Shown in pieces: positions 41,195 through 49,487 of a stretch of 64,000 nucleotides of DNA. Source of the stretch: Mycolicibacterium brisbanense (lineage in GTDB: Bacteria; Actinomycetota; Actinomycetes; Mycobacteriales; Mycobacteriaceae); NCBI RefSeq assembly GCF_001570425.1, contig NZ_BCSX01000044.1, positions 62,001 to 126,000 of the forward strand. The letters run 5' to 3'. Numbering within the stretch: position 1 is the first letter of the stretch; every line of letters starts with the position of its first letter. The notes beneath the pieces were generated by a model, which saw only the letters and a program-made list of their open reading frames with translations, made no database searches and had not been told where the DNA came from. The translations under genes and the position numbers were made by a program.

Positions 41195-41940
41195 GTAACC
41201 CCCAGACGATCCTGCTGCTCGGCGGCACTTCTGAGATCGGGCTGGCGATCTGTGAGCGCTATCTGCGCGACGCCTCCGCCCGTATCGTGCTGGCCGCGCT
41301 GCCCGACGATCCGGGCCGCGAGGCCGCGGTCGCCCAGATGCGCGCCGCAGGCGCCAAGGATGTCGAGGTGATCGACTTCGACGCCGTCGACACTGCCAGC
41401 CACCCCGCGGTCATCGACAAGGCGTTCGCCGGTGGTGACGTGGACGTCGCAATCGTGGCGTTCGGCCTGCTCGGCGACGCCGAGGAGCTGTGGCAGAACC
41501 AGCGCAAGGCCGTGCAGATCGCCGAAATCAACTACACGGCAGCCGTTTCCGTCGGCGTGCTGCTCGGTGAGAAGATGCGGGCCCAAGGTTCGGGCCGCAT
41601 CATCGCGATGAGCTCGGCCGCTGGCGAGCGGGTGCGTCGCTCCAACTTCGTCTACGGCTCCACCAAGGCCGGTCTGGACGGCTTCTATCTCGGCCTCGGG
41701 GAGGCGCTGCGGGAGTTCGGTGTCCGCGTGCTGGTGATCCGGCCGGGCCAGGTGCGCACCCGGATGAGCGCGCACGTCAAGGAAGCCCCGCTGACCGTCG
41801 ACAAGGAATACGTCGCCGAGCTCGCGGTCACCGCATCGGCCAAGGGCAAGGAGCTGGTCTGGGCGCCAGGGGCGTTCCGCTACGTGATGATGGTGTTGCG
41901 GCATATCCCGCGGCCCATCTTCCGTAGGCTTCCTATCTGA
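41176..41940 (+). CDS. dprE2: DprE2, decaprenylphosphoryl-2-keto-ribose reductase
   Basis: 254 residues, a short-chain dehydrogenase: ILLLGGTSEIGLAICERYL with the GGTxxIG coenzyme loop and YGSTKAGLDGFYLGLG with the catalytic Tyr-x3-Lys; the preceding MSSAAGER supplies Ser. It reduces the DprE1 product with NADH to DPA, the only arabinose donor. Its stop overlaps the aftA ATG by one base (TGATG). In M. tuberculosis dprE1 and dprE2 are adjacent; here furA-katG separate them. Confidence 0.93.
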   Translation: MVFDAVGNPQTILLLGGTSEIGLAICERYLRDASARIVLAALPDDPGREAAVAQMRAAGAKDVEVIDFDAVDTASHPAVIDKAFAGGDVDVAIVAFGLLGDAEELWQNQRKAVQIAEINYTAAVSVGVLLGEKMRAQGSGRIIAMSSAAGERVRRSNFVYGSTKAGLDGFYLGLGEALREFGVRVLVIRPGQVRTRMSAHVKEAPLTVDKEYVAELAVTASAKGKELVWAPGAFRYVMMVLRHIPRPIFRRLPI

Positions 41941-43886
41941 TGCGGGCCGGGCCCCGCACGCGAGGAGGACCGACGGCTCTCGCACGTCCGGCCGGGGTGA
42001 TCGGCCAGATGGTCGTCGCCGTGCTGATCGCCTCGGTGGTCGCCGGAGTCTCCATCACCGCGATCGCCCGGGTCCAGTGGCCGGCCTACAACACCTCCAA
42101 CCAACTGCACGCTCTCACCACCGTGGGTCAGTTCGGTTGTCTGGCAGGTCTTTTCGTGTCGGGACTGGTCTGGAGGCGGGGCCGGAAAACCGTGGCCCGG
42201 CTCGCCGCGCTGGTCTTCCTGTCGGCGTTCTCGGTGGTGACGCTCGCGATGCCGCTCGGTGCCACCAAGCTGTACCTGTTCGGGGTCTCGGTCGACCAGC
42301 AGTTCCGCACCGAATACCTGACGCGGCTCGCCGACAGCCCCGGCCTGCACGACATGACCTACTTCGGGCTGCCGCCGTATTACCCGGCCGGCTGGTTCTG
42401 GATAGGCGGCCGGATCGCCGCAGGCACCGGGACTCCGGCCTGGGAGATGTTCAAGCCGTGGGCCATCAGCTCCATCACCATCGCCGCAGTACTGGCCCTC
42501 GTGCTGTGGGCGGCGATGATCCGGTTCGAGTACGCGCTGATCGTGACGACAGCGAGCACCGCGGCGATGCTGGCCTACGCCACCACCGAACCGTATGCCG
42601 CGATCATCACGGTGCTGCTGCCGCCGGTGCTGGTGTTGGCCTGGTCGGGGCTGCGGGCCGCGCACGCGAGGAGCACAGAAGGAACCCAGACACGCAACGG
42701 CGGGTGGGCCGCCATCGTCGGCACCGGCATCTTCCTCGGCGTGGCCGCACTGTTCTACACCCTGCTGTTCATCTACTGCGCCTTCACGCTGACCCTCATG
42801 GCGCTGCTGCTGGCCGCCACCCGCAGGCACTGGGACCCGCTGGTGCGGCTGGCTGTCATCGCGGTGATCTCGGGGGCAATCGCGCTGCTCACCTGGGGGC
42901 CGTACCTGGTGGCCGCGGCCAAGGGCCACCCCGCCGACAAGGGCACCGCACAGCACTATCTGCCTGATGCCGGAGCCCAGCTGACCTTCCCGATGCTGAG
43001 CTTCACGCTGCTCGGGGCACTGTGCATGCTCGGGACGGTGTGGCTGGTGGTGCGGGCGCGCACGTCCACCCGCGCGGGTGCGCTGGCCTTCGGCGTGGTC
43101 GCGATCTACGCGTGGTCACTGCTGTCGATGCTCACCACGCTCGTCGGCACCACGCTGCTGTCGTTCCGGCTGCAGTCGATGCTCACGGTGTTGTTGACCA
43201 CGGCGGGCGCGTTCGGGTTCATCGAAGCGACGCTCGCGATCGCCCGCCGCTATGACGCACCGACCCGGCGGCGCGTCATCGCCGTGGCCGCGACGATCGG
43301 CACGATCGGCGGGCTCACCTTCAGCCAGGACATCCCCGACGTGCTGCGGCCGGACATCAACGTGGCCTACACCGACACCGACGGCACCGGGGTGCGGGCC
43401 GACCGCAGGCCGCCCGGCGCCGAGCAGTACTACCGCGCGGTCGACGCCAAGATCCTGGAGGTCACGGGTGTCCCCCGCAATCAGACCGTGGTGCTCACGG
43501 CTGACTACAGCTTCCTGTCGTACTACCCGTACTACGGCTTCCAAGGATTGACGTCGCACTACGCGAATCCGCTGGCCCAGTTCAAGGAACGCGCAGGCAC
43601 CATCGAGGGCTGGGCCACGCTGAGCAGCGCCGACCAATTCATCAAGGCGCTCGACGGACTGCCGTGGAAAGCGCCCACCGTGTTCCTCATGCGCCGCGGC
43701 GCGGGCGACACCTACACCCTGCGGTTGGCCTCCGACGTCTACCCGAACCAGCCCAACGTGCGCCGCTACCACGTCGAACTGAACTCGGCGCTGTTCCACG
43801 ATCCGCGGTTCGACGTGTCGGATGTCGGTCCGTTCGTGCTGGCCATCCGCAAGCCTGACCAGAAAGCGACTCCCGATGGCCGTTGA
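41940..43886 (+). CDS. aftA: AftA arabinofuranosyltransferase
   Basis: 648 residues, GT-C fold (GT85): a short basic N-terminus, about ten membrane helices and a soluble C-terminal part (about 460-648). It adds the first arabinofuranose to the galactan chain using DPA. The sequence has FGLPPYYPAGWFWIGGR in the large first loop, where GT-C acidic residues and substrate-binding aromatics lie. Its stop is 10 bp inside the ATG-start reading of embC, which supports a common transcript. Confidence 0.92.
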   Translation: MRAGPRTRGGPTALARPAGVIGQMVVAVLIASVVAGVSITAIARVQWPAYNTSNQLHALTTVGQFGCLAGLFVSGLVWRRGRKTVARLAALVFLSAFSVVTLAMPLGATKLYLFGVSVDQQFRTEYLTRLADSPGLHDMTYFGLPPYYPAGWFWIGGRIAAGTGTPAWEMFKPWAISSITIAAVLALVLWAAMIRFEYALIVTTASTAAMLAYATTEPYAAIITVLLPPVLVLAWSGLRAAHARSTEGTQTRNGGWAAIVGTGIFLGVAALFYTLLFIYCAFTLTLMALLLAATRRHWDPLVRLAVIAVISGAIALLTWGPYLVAAAKGHPADKGTAQHYLPDAGAQLTFPMLSFTLLGALCMLGTVWLVVRARTSTRAGALAFGVVAIYAWSLLSMLTTLVGTTLLSFRLQSMLTVLLTTAGAFGFIEATLAIARRYDAPTRRRVIAVAATIGTIGGLTFSQDIPDVLRPDINVAYTDTDGTGVRADRRPPGAEQYYRAVDAKILEVTGVPRNQTVVLTADYSFLSYYPYYGFQGLTSHYANPLAQFKERAGTIEGWATLSSADQFIKALDGLPWKAPTVFLMRRGAGDTYTLRLASDVYPNQPNVRRYHVELNSALFHDPRFDVSDVGPFVLAIRKPDQKATPDGR

Positions 43887-46800
43887 CGCGCCGATAGCAT
43901 CAAACCCCGTGATCGCTACGGGCGCCAACCACCGGACTGCGCGGCTGATCGCCATCGTGGCCGGTCTGCTCGGCGCGATCATGGCCATCGCGACCCCGCT
44001 GCTGCCGGTCACGCAGACCACCGCGCAGCTCAACTGGCCGCAGAACGGCACCTGGCAGAGCGTCAACGCCCCGCTGATCGGATATGTCGCGACGGACCTG
44101 ACCATCAACGTGCCGTGCCAGGCCGCCGCGGGGCTGGCCGGCCCGGACAACCGCGACCGCACCGTGCTGCTGTCGACCGTGCCCAAGCAGGCGCCCAAGG
44201 CCGTCGACCGCGGACTGCTCATCGAACGCGTCAACAACGACCTGCTGGTCATCGTCCGCAACACCCCGGTGGTCAGCGCCCCGCTGGACAGGGTGCTCAG
44301 CCCGGCCTGCAAGTACCTGACCTTCACCGCCCACGCCGACAAGGTGACCGGCGAATTCGTGGGCCTCACCCAGGGCCCGTCGAACGATCCGTCCCGGGAT
44401 CCCAACGCGCCGTTGCGCGGTGAGCGCGGCGGCTACGACTTCCGCCCGCAGATCATCGGCGTGTTCACCGACCTGTCCGGCCCCGCCCCGCAGGGGTTGA
44501 CCTTCTCGGCCACCATCGACACGCGCTACAGCAGCTCACCCACGCTGCTCAAGATGCTGGCGATGATCATCGGCGTCGTCATGACCGTCGTGGCGCTGGG
44601 TGCGCTGCATGTGCTCGACGCCGCCGACGGGGTCAAACAGCGGCGCTTCCTGCCCCCGCGCTGGTGGTCCATCTCGGTGCTGGACGGACTGGTCAGCGCC
44701 GTGCTGGTGTGGTGGCATTTCGTCGGCTCCAACACGTCCGACGACGGCTACATCCTCACCATGGCCCGGGTTTCCGAACATGCCGGCTACATGGCCAACT
44801 ACTACCGCTGGTTCGGCACCCCGGAGGCACCGTTCGGCTGGTATTACGACCTGCTGGCGCTGTGGGCGCATGTCAGCACCGCCAGCGTGTGGCTGCGGTT
44901 GCCGACGCTGCTGATGGCACTGGCCTGTTGGTGGGTGATCAGCCGGGAGGTCATCCCGAGGCTCGGACACGCCGTCAAACAGAACCGGGCAGCGGCCTGG
45001 ACCGCGGCCGGATTGTTCCTGGCGTTCTGGCTGCCGCTGAACAACGGGCTGCGCCCCGAGCCGATCATCGCCCTCGGCATCCTGCTGACGTGGTGTTCGG
45101 TGGAACGCGGGGTGGCCACCAACCGGATGCTGCCGGTGGCCATCGCGATCATCATCGGCGCGTTGACCCTCTTCTCCGGGCCCACCGGCATCGCCGCCAT
45201 CGGCGCCCTGCTGGTGGCAGTCGGGCCGCTGAAAACCATTGTGGCGCGCCATACTTCGCGGTTCGGGCATCTGGCGCTGCTGGCACCCATCCTGGCCGCG
45301 TGCACGGTCACCATCATCTTGATCTTCCGCGACCAGACGCTGGTCGGTGAAATCCAGGCCAGCTCCTTCAAGTCGACCGTGGGCCCGAGCCTGGCCTGGT
45401 TCGACGAGCACATCCGCTACGAGCGGCTGTTCACCACGAGCCCGGACGGCTCGGTGGCCCGGCGCTTCGGCGTGCTGACTCTGCTTCTGGCGCTTGCCGT
45501 TTCGGTTGCCATGTCGCTGCGCAAGGGCCGCGTGCCCGGCACCGCGGCCGGTCCGAGCCGACGCATCATCGGCATCACGATCATCTCGTTCTTCGCGATG
45601 ATGTTCACCCCCACCAAGTGGACGCATCACTTCGGTGTGTTCGCCGGCCTGGCAGGGTCGCTGGGCGCGCTGGCCGCGGTGGCGGTGACCGCCGCGGCGA
45701 TGAAATCCCGGCGCAACCGGGCCATGTTCGGCGCGGCCGTGCTGTTCGTGACGGCACTGTCGTTCGCGACCGTCAACGGCTGGTGGTACGTCTCCAACTT
45801 CGGCGTGCCGTGGTCGAACTCGTTCCCGCAGTGGCACTTCGGCTTCACCACGATCCTGCTGGGCTTTTCGGTGCTGGCCCTGCTGCTGGCCGCGTGGTTC
45901 CACTTCACCGGACGCGACGAGTCTCCCGACGGTCCACCGGGCAGGTGGCAGCGGCTGGCCCAGGCCCCGCTCGCGATCGCGACATGGGCGCTGGTGATGT
46001 TCGAGGTGGTGTCGCTGACGCTGGCGATGATCAACCAGTACCCGGCGTGGTCGGTGGGCCGCTCGAACCTGGAGGCCCTGACGGGCAAGACCTGCGGGCT
46101 GGCCAGCGACGTGATGGTCGAGGAGAACGCCAACGCGGGTGCGCTGACGCCCGTCGACCAGCCGTCCGGCCAGGCGCTCGGTGCTGTCACCTCACAGGGC
46201 TTCACCCCCAACGGCATACCGTCGGACGTGTCGGCGGATCCGGTGATGGAACAACCCGGCTCGACCAACTTCGCCGACACCGAATCGGGCACCACGACCG
46301 CCAGTGAGGGCGGCACCGAGGGCGGGACCACCGCCGCGGCAGGCGTCAACGGTTCGCGTGCGCGGCTGCCCTTCGGGCTGAACCCCGCGACCACCCCGGT
46401 GCTGGGCAGCTGGCGGGCGGGCACCCAGGTTCCGTCGTCGCTGCGCTCGGCGTGGTACCGGCTGCCCAACCGCGACACGGCCGGGCCGCTGCTGGTGGTC
46501 TCGGCGGCCGGGCGGTTCAACGCGGGCGAGGTCGTGGTGCAGTGGGCCACCGACGAGCAGGCCGCGGCCGACCGGCCCGGCGGCAGCCTCGGCTTCGCCG
46601 ACGTCGGCGCCGCCCCGGCGTGGCGCAACCTGCGCGCGCCGATGGCGGCCATCCCGCGCGAGGCCACCCAGATCCGGCTGGTCGCCACCGACGACGACCT
46701 CGCCCCGCAGCACTGGATCGCGGTGACCCCGCCCCGGATCCCCACCTTGCGCACCCTGCAGGACGTGGTGGGTTCGACCGATCCGGTGATGCTGGACTGG

Positions 46801-47130
46801 CTGGTGGGCCTGGCCTTCCCGTGCCAGCGGCCGTTCGGCCACCAGTACGGCGTGATCGAGGTGCCGAAGTGGCGCATCCTGCCGGACCGGTTCGGCGCGG
46901 AGGCCAACTCACCGGTGATGGACTACCTGGGCGGCGGGCCGCTCGGCATCACCGAGTTGATGTTCCGGGCCGCGACGGTGCCGACCTATCTCAAGGGCGA
47001 CTGGTTCCGGGACTGGGGTTCGTTGCAGCGGCTGACGCCGTGGTACACCGACGCCGTGCCGGCCCGGCTCGATCTGGGGACCGCCACGCGCAGCGGGTGG
47101 TGGAGTCCTGCTCCACTGCGGCACAGCTGA
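43876..47130 (+). CDS. embC: EmbC arabinosyltransferase
   Basis: 1084 residues if read from the ATG at 43876; the GTG at 43909 with a TAGCAT -10 (43894) is an alternative leaderless start. GT-C (GT53) enzyme with about 13 helices. The metal-binding loop GSNTSDDGYILTMARV holds the DDX-type acidic pair, and a C-terminal soluble domain (about 690-1080) carries carbohydrate-binding folds. EmbC extends the arabinan of lipoarabinomannan with DPA and is an ethambutol target. It is separated from embA by three accessory genes, which is unusual. Confidence 0.93.
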   Translation: MAVDAPIASNPVIATGANHRTARLIAIVAGLLGAIMAIATPLLPVTQTTAQLNWPQNGTWQSVNAPLIGYVATDLTINVPCQAAAGLAGPDNRDRTVLLSTVPKQAPKAVDRGLLIERVNNDLLVIVRNTPVVSAPLDRVLSPACKYLTFTAHADKVTGEFVGLTQGPSNDPSRDPNAPLRGERGGYDFRPQIIGVFTDLSGPAPQGLTFSATIDTRYSSSPTLLKMLAMIIGVVMTVVALGALHVLDAADGVKQRRFLPPRWWSISVLDGLVSAVLVWWHFVGSNTSDDGYILTMARVSEHAGYMANYYRWFGTPEAPFGWYYDLLALWAHVSTASVWLRLPTLLMALACWWVISREVIPRLGHAVKQNRAAAWTAAGLFLAFWLPLNNGLRPEPIIALGILLTWCSVERGVATNRMLPVAIAIIIGALTLFSGPTGIAAIGALLVAVGPLKTIVARHTSRFGHLALLAPILAACTVTIILIFRDQTLVGEIQASSFKSTVGPSLAWFDEHIRYERLFTTSPDGSVARRFGVLTLLLALAVSVAMSLRKGRVPGTAAGPSRRIIGITIISFFAMMFTPTKWTHHFGVFAGLAGSLGALAAVAVTAAAMKSRRNRAMFGAAVLFVTALSFATVNGWWYVSNFGVPWSNSFPQWHFGFTTILLGFSVLALLLAAWFHFTGRDESPDGPPGRWQRLAQAPLAIATWALVMFEVVSLTLAMINQYPAWSVGRSNLEALTGKTCGLASDVMVEENANAGALTPVDQPSGQALGAVTSQGFTPNGIPSDVSADPVMEQPGSTNFADTESGTTTASEGGTEGGTTAAAGVNGSRARLPFGLNPATTPVLGSWRAGTQVPSSLRSAWYRLPNRDTAGPLLVVSAAGRFNAGEVVVQWATDEQAAADRPGGSLGFADVGAAPAWRNLRAPMAAIPREATQIRLVATDDDLAPQHWIAVTPPRIPTLRTLQDVVGSTDPVMLDWLVGLAFPCQRPFGHQYGVIEVPKWRILPDRFGAEANSPVMDYLGGGPLGITELMFRAATVPTYLKGDWFRDWGSLQRLTPWYTDAVPARLDLGTATRSGWWSPAPLRHS

Positions 47131-47205
47131 AAATAGTGTCAGGCGCGGTGCTGGTTCGGCCTTACGGTTGGTATGTAAGGTCCGAGCCGGCACTGGGTTG
47201 AGAAT

Positions 47206-48105
47206 TTGACCGAAACGCATCAGCGATCCGCACTCCCTAGGGCTGTTCTTTGGCTGCTGGTCGTATTCACGCTGGTTGTCGGTGCCGTTACATCCGTCCC
47301 GATTACTTCGGCCGACCCAACGGATGAGGTCTGTCCAGGCCTTGCGGCTGCCTGGGCCTCCTGGAACCAGCGCGCCGATGCCCATAACGCAGCGCCGCAT
47401 ACTTTCAGCCCGTCGCAACAGGCTCAGTTCGATGCATACAATGCCGAAAAGCGACAACTCGAGGCCGAACGCGATGCGCTCAACAGCCGCCAGGCCGCAT
47501 GCGATTCCGCCGCAAACGCGCTTGTGCCGCAAACGCCGGGCGGCCCCCCGGTAAAAACACAAGCCCCGCCGACAAAACGCGCAGCGTTGGTCAAGGCGAT
47601 AAACGACATCCCGTCAGGATGGCAACCGCCGGCCCGAATACCTGGACAAAGAGCGACGGTTCCAAACGAATCACCCGTCCGGCCAATCTATGACATCCTT
47701 CGATCGGGGAGCCCGAAATCAGCGCGTGAGCTCGGGGACGTTCTTCTTCAGGGGCAGCCAAGACCCAAACCGGGCGATCCCGACCCCGCATATGACGGCG
47801 GAACGATTCAAGGAAAAGCGGGACAGCCCAAGGTGTCGGCCGATCATATAATTCCGCTCTCGGAATTAGTTCAGATGCCCGGTTTCACACGTCTCACGCC
47901 AGACCAGATGTATCTACTCGCGAATACTCCAATGAATCTGCAATGGCTGTCGTGGAGGGCAAATCAGGCGAAGGGCTCCGGCGCCGCAGCTGATCTTCTA
48001 CCGAAAGTCACCGAAGCCTGGGCTCAAAGTCAACAACAACTCGAGGACAGTACGAGAGCCGCCCTGATAGACATCATCAACAAACTCAACGCAGCCAATG
48101 GCTAG
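47206..48105 (+). CDS. Secreted HNH nuclease-like toxin
   Basis: 299 residues from the TTG at 47206. A signal peptide (AVLWLLVVFTLVVGAVTSVP, cleavage near ITSADPT) leads to an extracytoplasmic helical region (about 40-110) and a Pro-rich linker. The C-terminal domain (about 205-285) has the HNH pattern: VSADHIIPLSELVQ, MYLLANTPMNLQWLS and RANQAKGSGA. Such a D-H, N-L-Q, N-x2-K-G arrangement is typical of DNA-cleaving toxins. A partner gene starts 10 bp after its stop, suggesting a toxin/immunity pair. The target is not known; the placement between embC and embA is odd. Confidence 0.7.
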   Translation: MTETHQRSALPRAVLWLLVVFTLVVGAVTSVPITSADPTDEVCPGLAAAWASWNQRADAHNAAPHTFSPSQQAQFDAYNAEKRQLEAERDALNSRQAACDSAANALVPQTPGGPPVKTQAPPTKRAALVKAINDIPSGWQPPARIPGQRATVPNESPVRPIYDILRSGSPKSARELGDVLLQGQPRPKPGDPDPAYDGGTIQGKAGQPKVSADHIIPLSELVQMPGFTRLTPDQMYLLANTPMNLQWLSWRANQAKGSGAAADLLPKVTEAWAQSQQQLEDSTRAALIDIINKLNAANG

Positions 48106-48115
48106 GGAGGGAGGC

Positions 48116-48847
48116 ATGATGGCTGGACTGGAAAGCGAAATAGTCGACGCGATTGATGACGAATACACCTCGGCGCAAGTACTGACCGGAGATGCCGACG
48201 ACCGACTGTCGGTGCCAGTTAATTGGCGGCCAATACTCGATTCCGACGATCCAGCCGAGCGGTGCCGTATCGCCCTGTCGCTCTGGAGTCCACAATTCCT
48301 CGACAAGCTGCCGAAATTTTCGATCCTGCTACCGGAGCGTCTGGCAGATGTGCGGGTACTTCGGATTCGCACGGGTGGTGAAGCGCCTGCTGAGCACATA
48401 GTCCTGGCCTACGCGGCCGGCCACAATGCCGATGGCGAGCTCATTCTGTGGATAGGACATGATCCCGCGAACTTCGCGGACACTGTGCCCAAATACTTTG
48501 AAACGGTTCCGCAGGCCGCACGCGATTTCTTACAGCAGACGCATGCGGGGTTCACCAGTGAAGATATGGAGTCCTACGGTCTCATGCCTCCGCGGGACAT
48601 GCAGACCTTGGCGGAAAGTGTCGGCGCACCGCCCGATGAAGGATGGCAGGTCGGCTACAGCGGCATCCAGATAAACTCGACTCGATTGCTCTGGCTGACA
48701 CGAGACAGCGGCGAATTGCTCTACTGCACATCACCAGATCTTCCTGCCGAAACGATGGCGTTGGTCTATGAAGGCGACATCGATGTTCCTCCGCCGCAGT
48801 TCTGGACAGCTCTCGATAAAATCCTCGTCGAACGCTGGGACGAATAA
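48116..48847 (+). CDS. Putative immunity protein for the HNH toxin
   Basis: 243 residues. The start is the ATG at 48116 because AGGGAGGGAGG precedes it directly. No signal peptide or membrane helix. The sequence is acidic and has LFLDKLPKFS-like and VPKYFETVPQAARDFLQQTH segments and FWTALDKILVERWDE at the end. It vaguely resembles SUKH/SMI1-type immunity proteins, but I cannot confirm it. Its stop overlaps the next ATG (TAATG). A cytoplasmic acidic partner next to a secreted nuclease is the typical immunity arrangement. Confidence 0.6.
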   Translation: MMAGLESEIVDAIDDEYTSAQVLTGDADDRLSVPVNWRPILDSDDPAERCRIALSLWSPQFLDKLPKFSILLPERLADVRVLRIRTGGEAPAEHIVLAYAAGHNADGELILWIGHDPANFADTVPKYFETVPQAARDFLQQTHAGFTSEDMESYGLMPPRDMQTLAESVGAPPDEGWQVGYSGIQINSTRLLWLTRDSGELLYCTSPDLPAETMALVYEGDIDVPPPQFWTALDKILVERWDE

Positions 48848-49419
48848 TGACCTGGCCACCACCGCCCAACGGGCCTGCCGGTCCCTTCTCCGGGCCTCCG
48901 AACGGTTCATGGGATCCGTTCGGAGCTCACTCTGCACCTGCGCCCCAGCAGCCTGCATGGACCTACCCCGCACCGCCCTATGGCACGCCGCCCCCACCCC
49001 GCAAGCGACGGACGGTGCTGTGGATTCTTGGCTGTGTCGCTGTGCTGCTCGTCGTCGCCCTGGCAGGCGTCGGCGGCTGGATCATGTTCGCAAACAAGGA
49101 TGAGGACCAGATCAAAGATGTCGCGGCGCGGTTCGCAGCGGCAGTCGATGCTCAGGATCAGTCGGCGATGCTGGCCGAGCTGTGTTCCGAAGAGGCCGAC
49201 GAGCTCACCAGCGACGAAGACTACGTCGCTGATGACGGAGGTCCCGTCGACGAATCGAGCAAGGTTCCGTTCAATGTAGAGACAGTCACCGTCAAAGGTG
49301 ACGTGGCGGCGCTCAGCTTCACCCGACCGACTTTCGACACCTCGGGGACGCTCTATCTGCGCAAGGAGTCCAACACCTGGAAGGTCTGCAAGCCGGCTGC
49401 GCAACAGTTCAACGGATAG
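48847..49419 (+). CDS. Proline-rich membrane protein with NTF2-like/DUF4878-type exterior domain
   Basis: 190 residues: a Pro-rich cytoplasmic N-terminus (TWPPPPNGPAGPFSGPPN to PPYGTPPPPRKRR), one membrane helix (TVLWILGCVAVLLVVALAGV), then an extracytoplasmic domain with two cysteines (LAELCSEEADE and WKVCKPAAQQ). The exterior part looks like the DUF4878/NTF2-like group found in many mycobacterial membrane proteins. It is coupled to the preceding gene (TAATG) and ends 68 bp before embA. Its role in the module is unclear; it could be a partner or an unrelated passenger. Confidence 0.65.
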   Translation: MTWPPPPNGPAGPFSGPPNGSWDPFGAHSAPAPQQPAWTYPAPPYGTPPPPRKRRTVLWILGCVAVLLVVALAGVGGWIMFANKDEDQIKDVAARFAAAVDAQDQSAMLAELCSEEADELTSDEDYVADDGGPVDESSKVPFNVETVTVKGDVAALSFTRPTFDTSGTLYLRKESNTWKVCKPAAQQFNG

Positions 49420-49487
49420 CCACCCGTCGCTTGCCACGCGGCAGGGGAAACCGGGGTTCACATGTGGGTCGCATACCATCGAGCCTC

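Noticed and set aside
43822..43875. Longer embC start at 43822
   Set aside because: It would overlap aftA by 65 bp and adds non-conserved residues; the ATG 43876 or GTG 43909 are better.
44536..45903. 455-codon minus-strand frame opposite embC
   Set aside because: Shadow frame, His/Arg/Gln/Gly repetitive composition typical of reversed GC-rich coding DNA.
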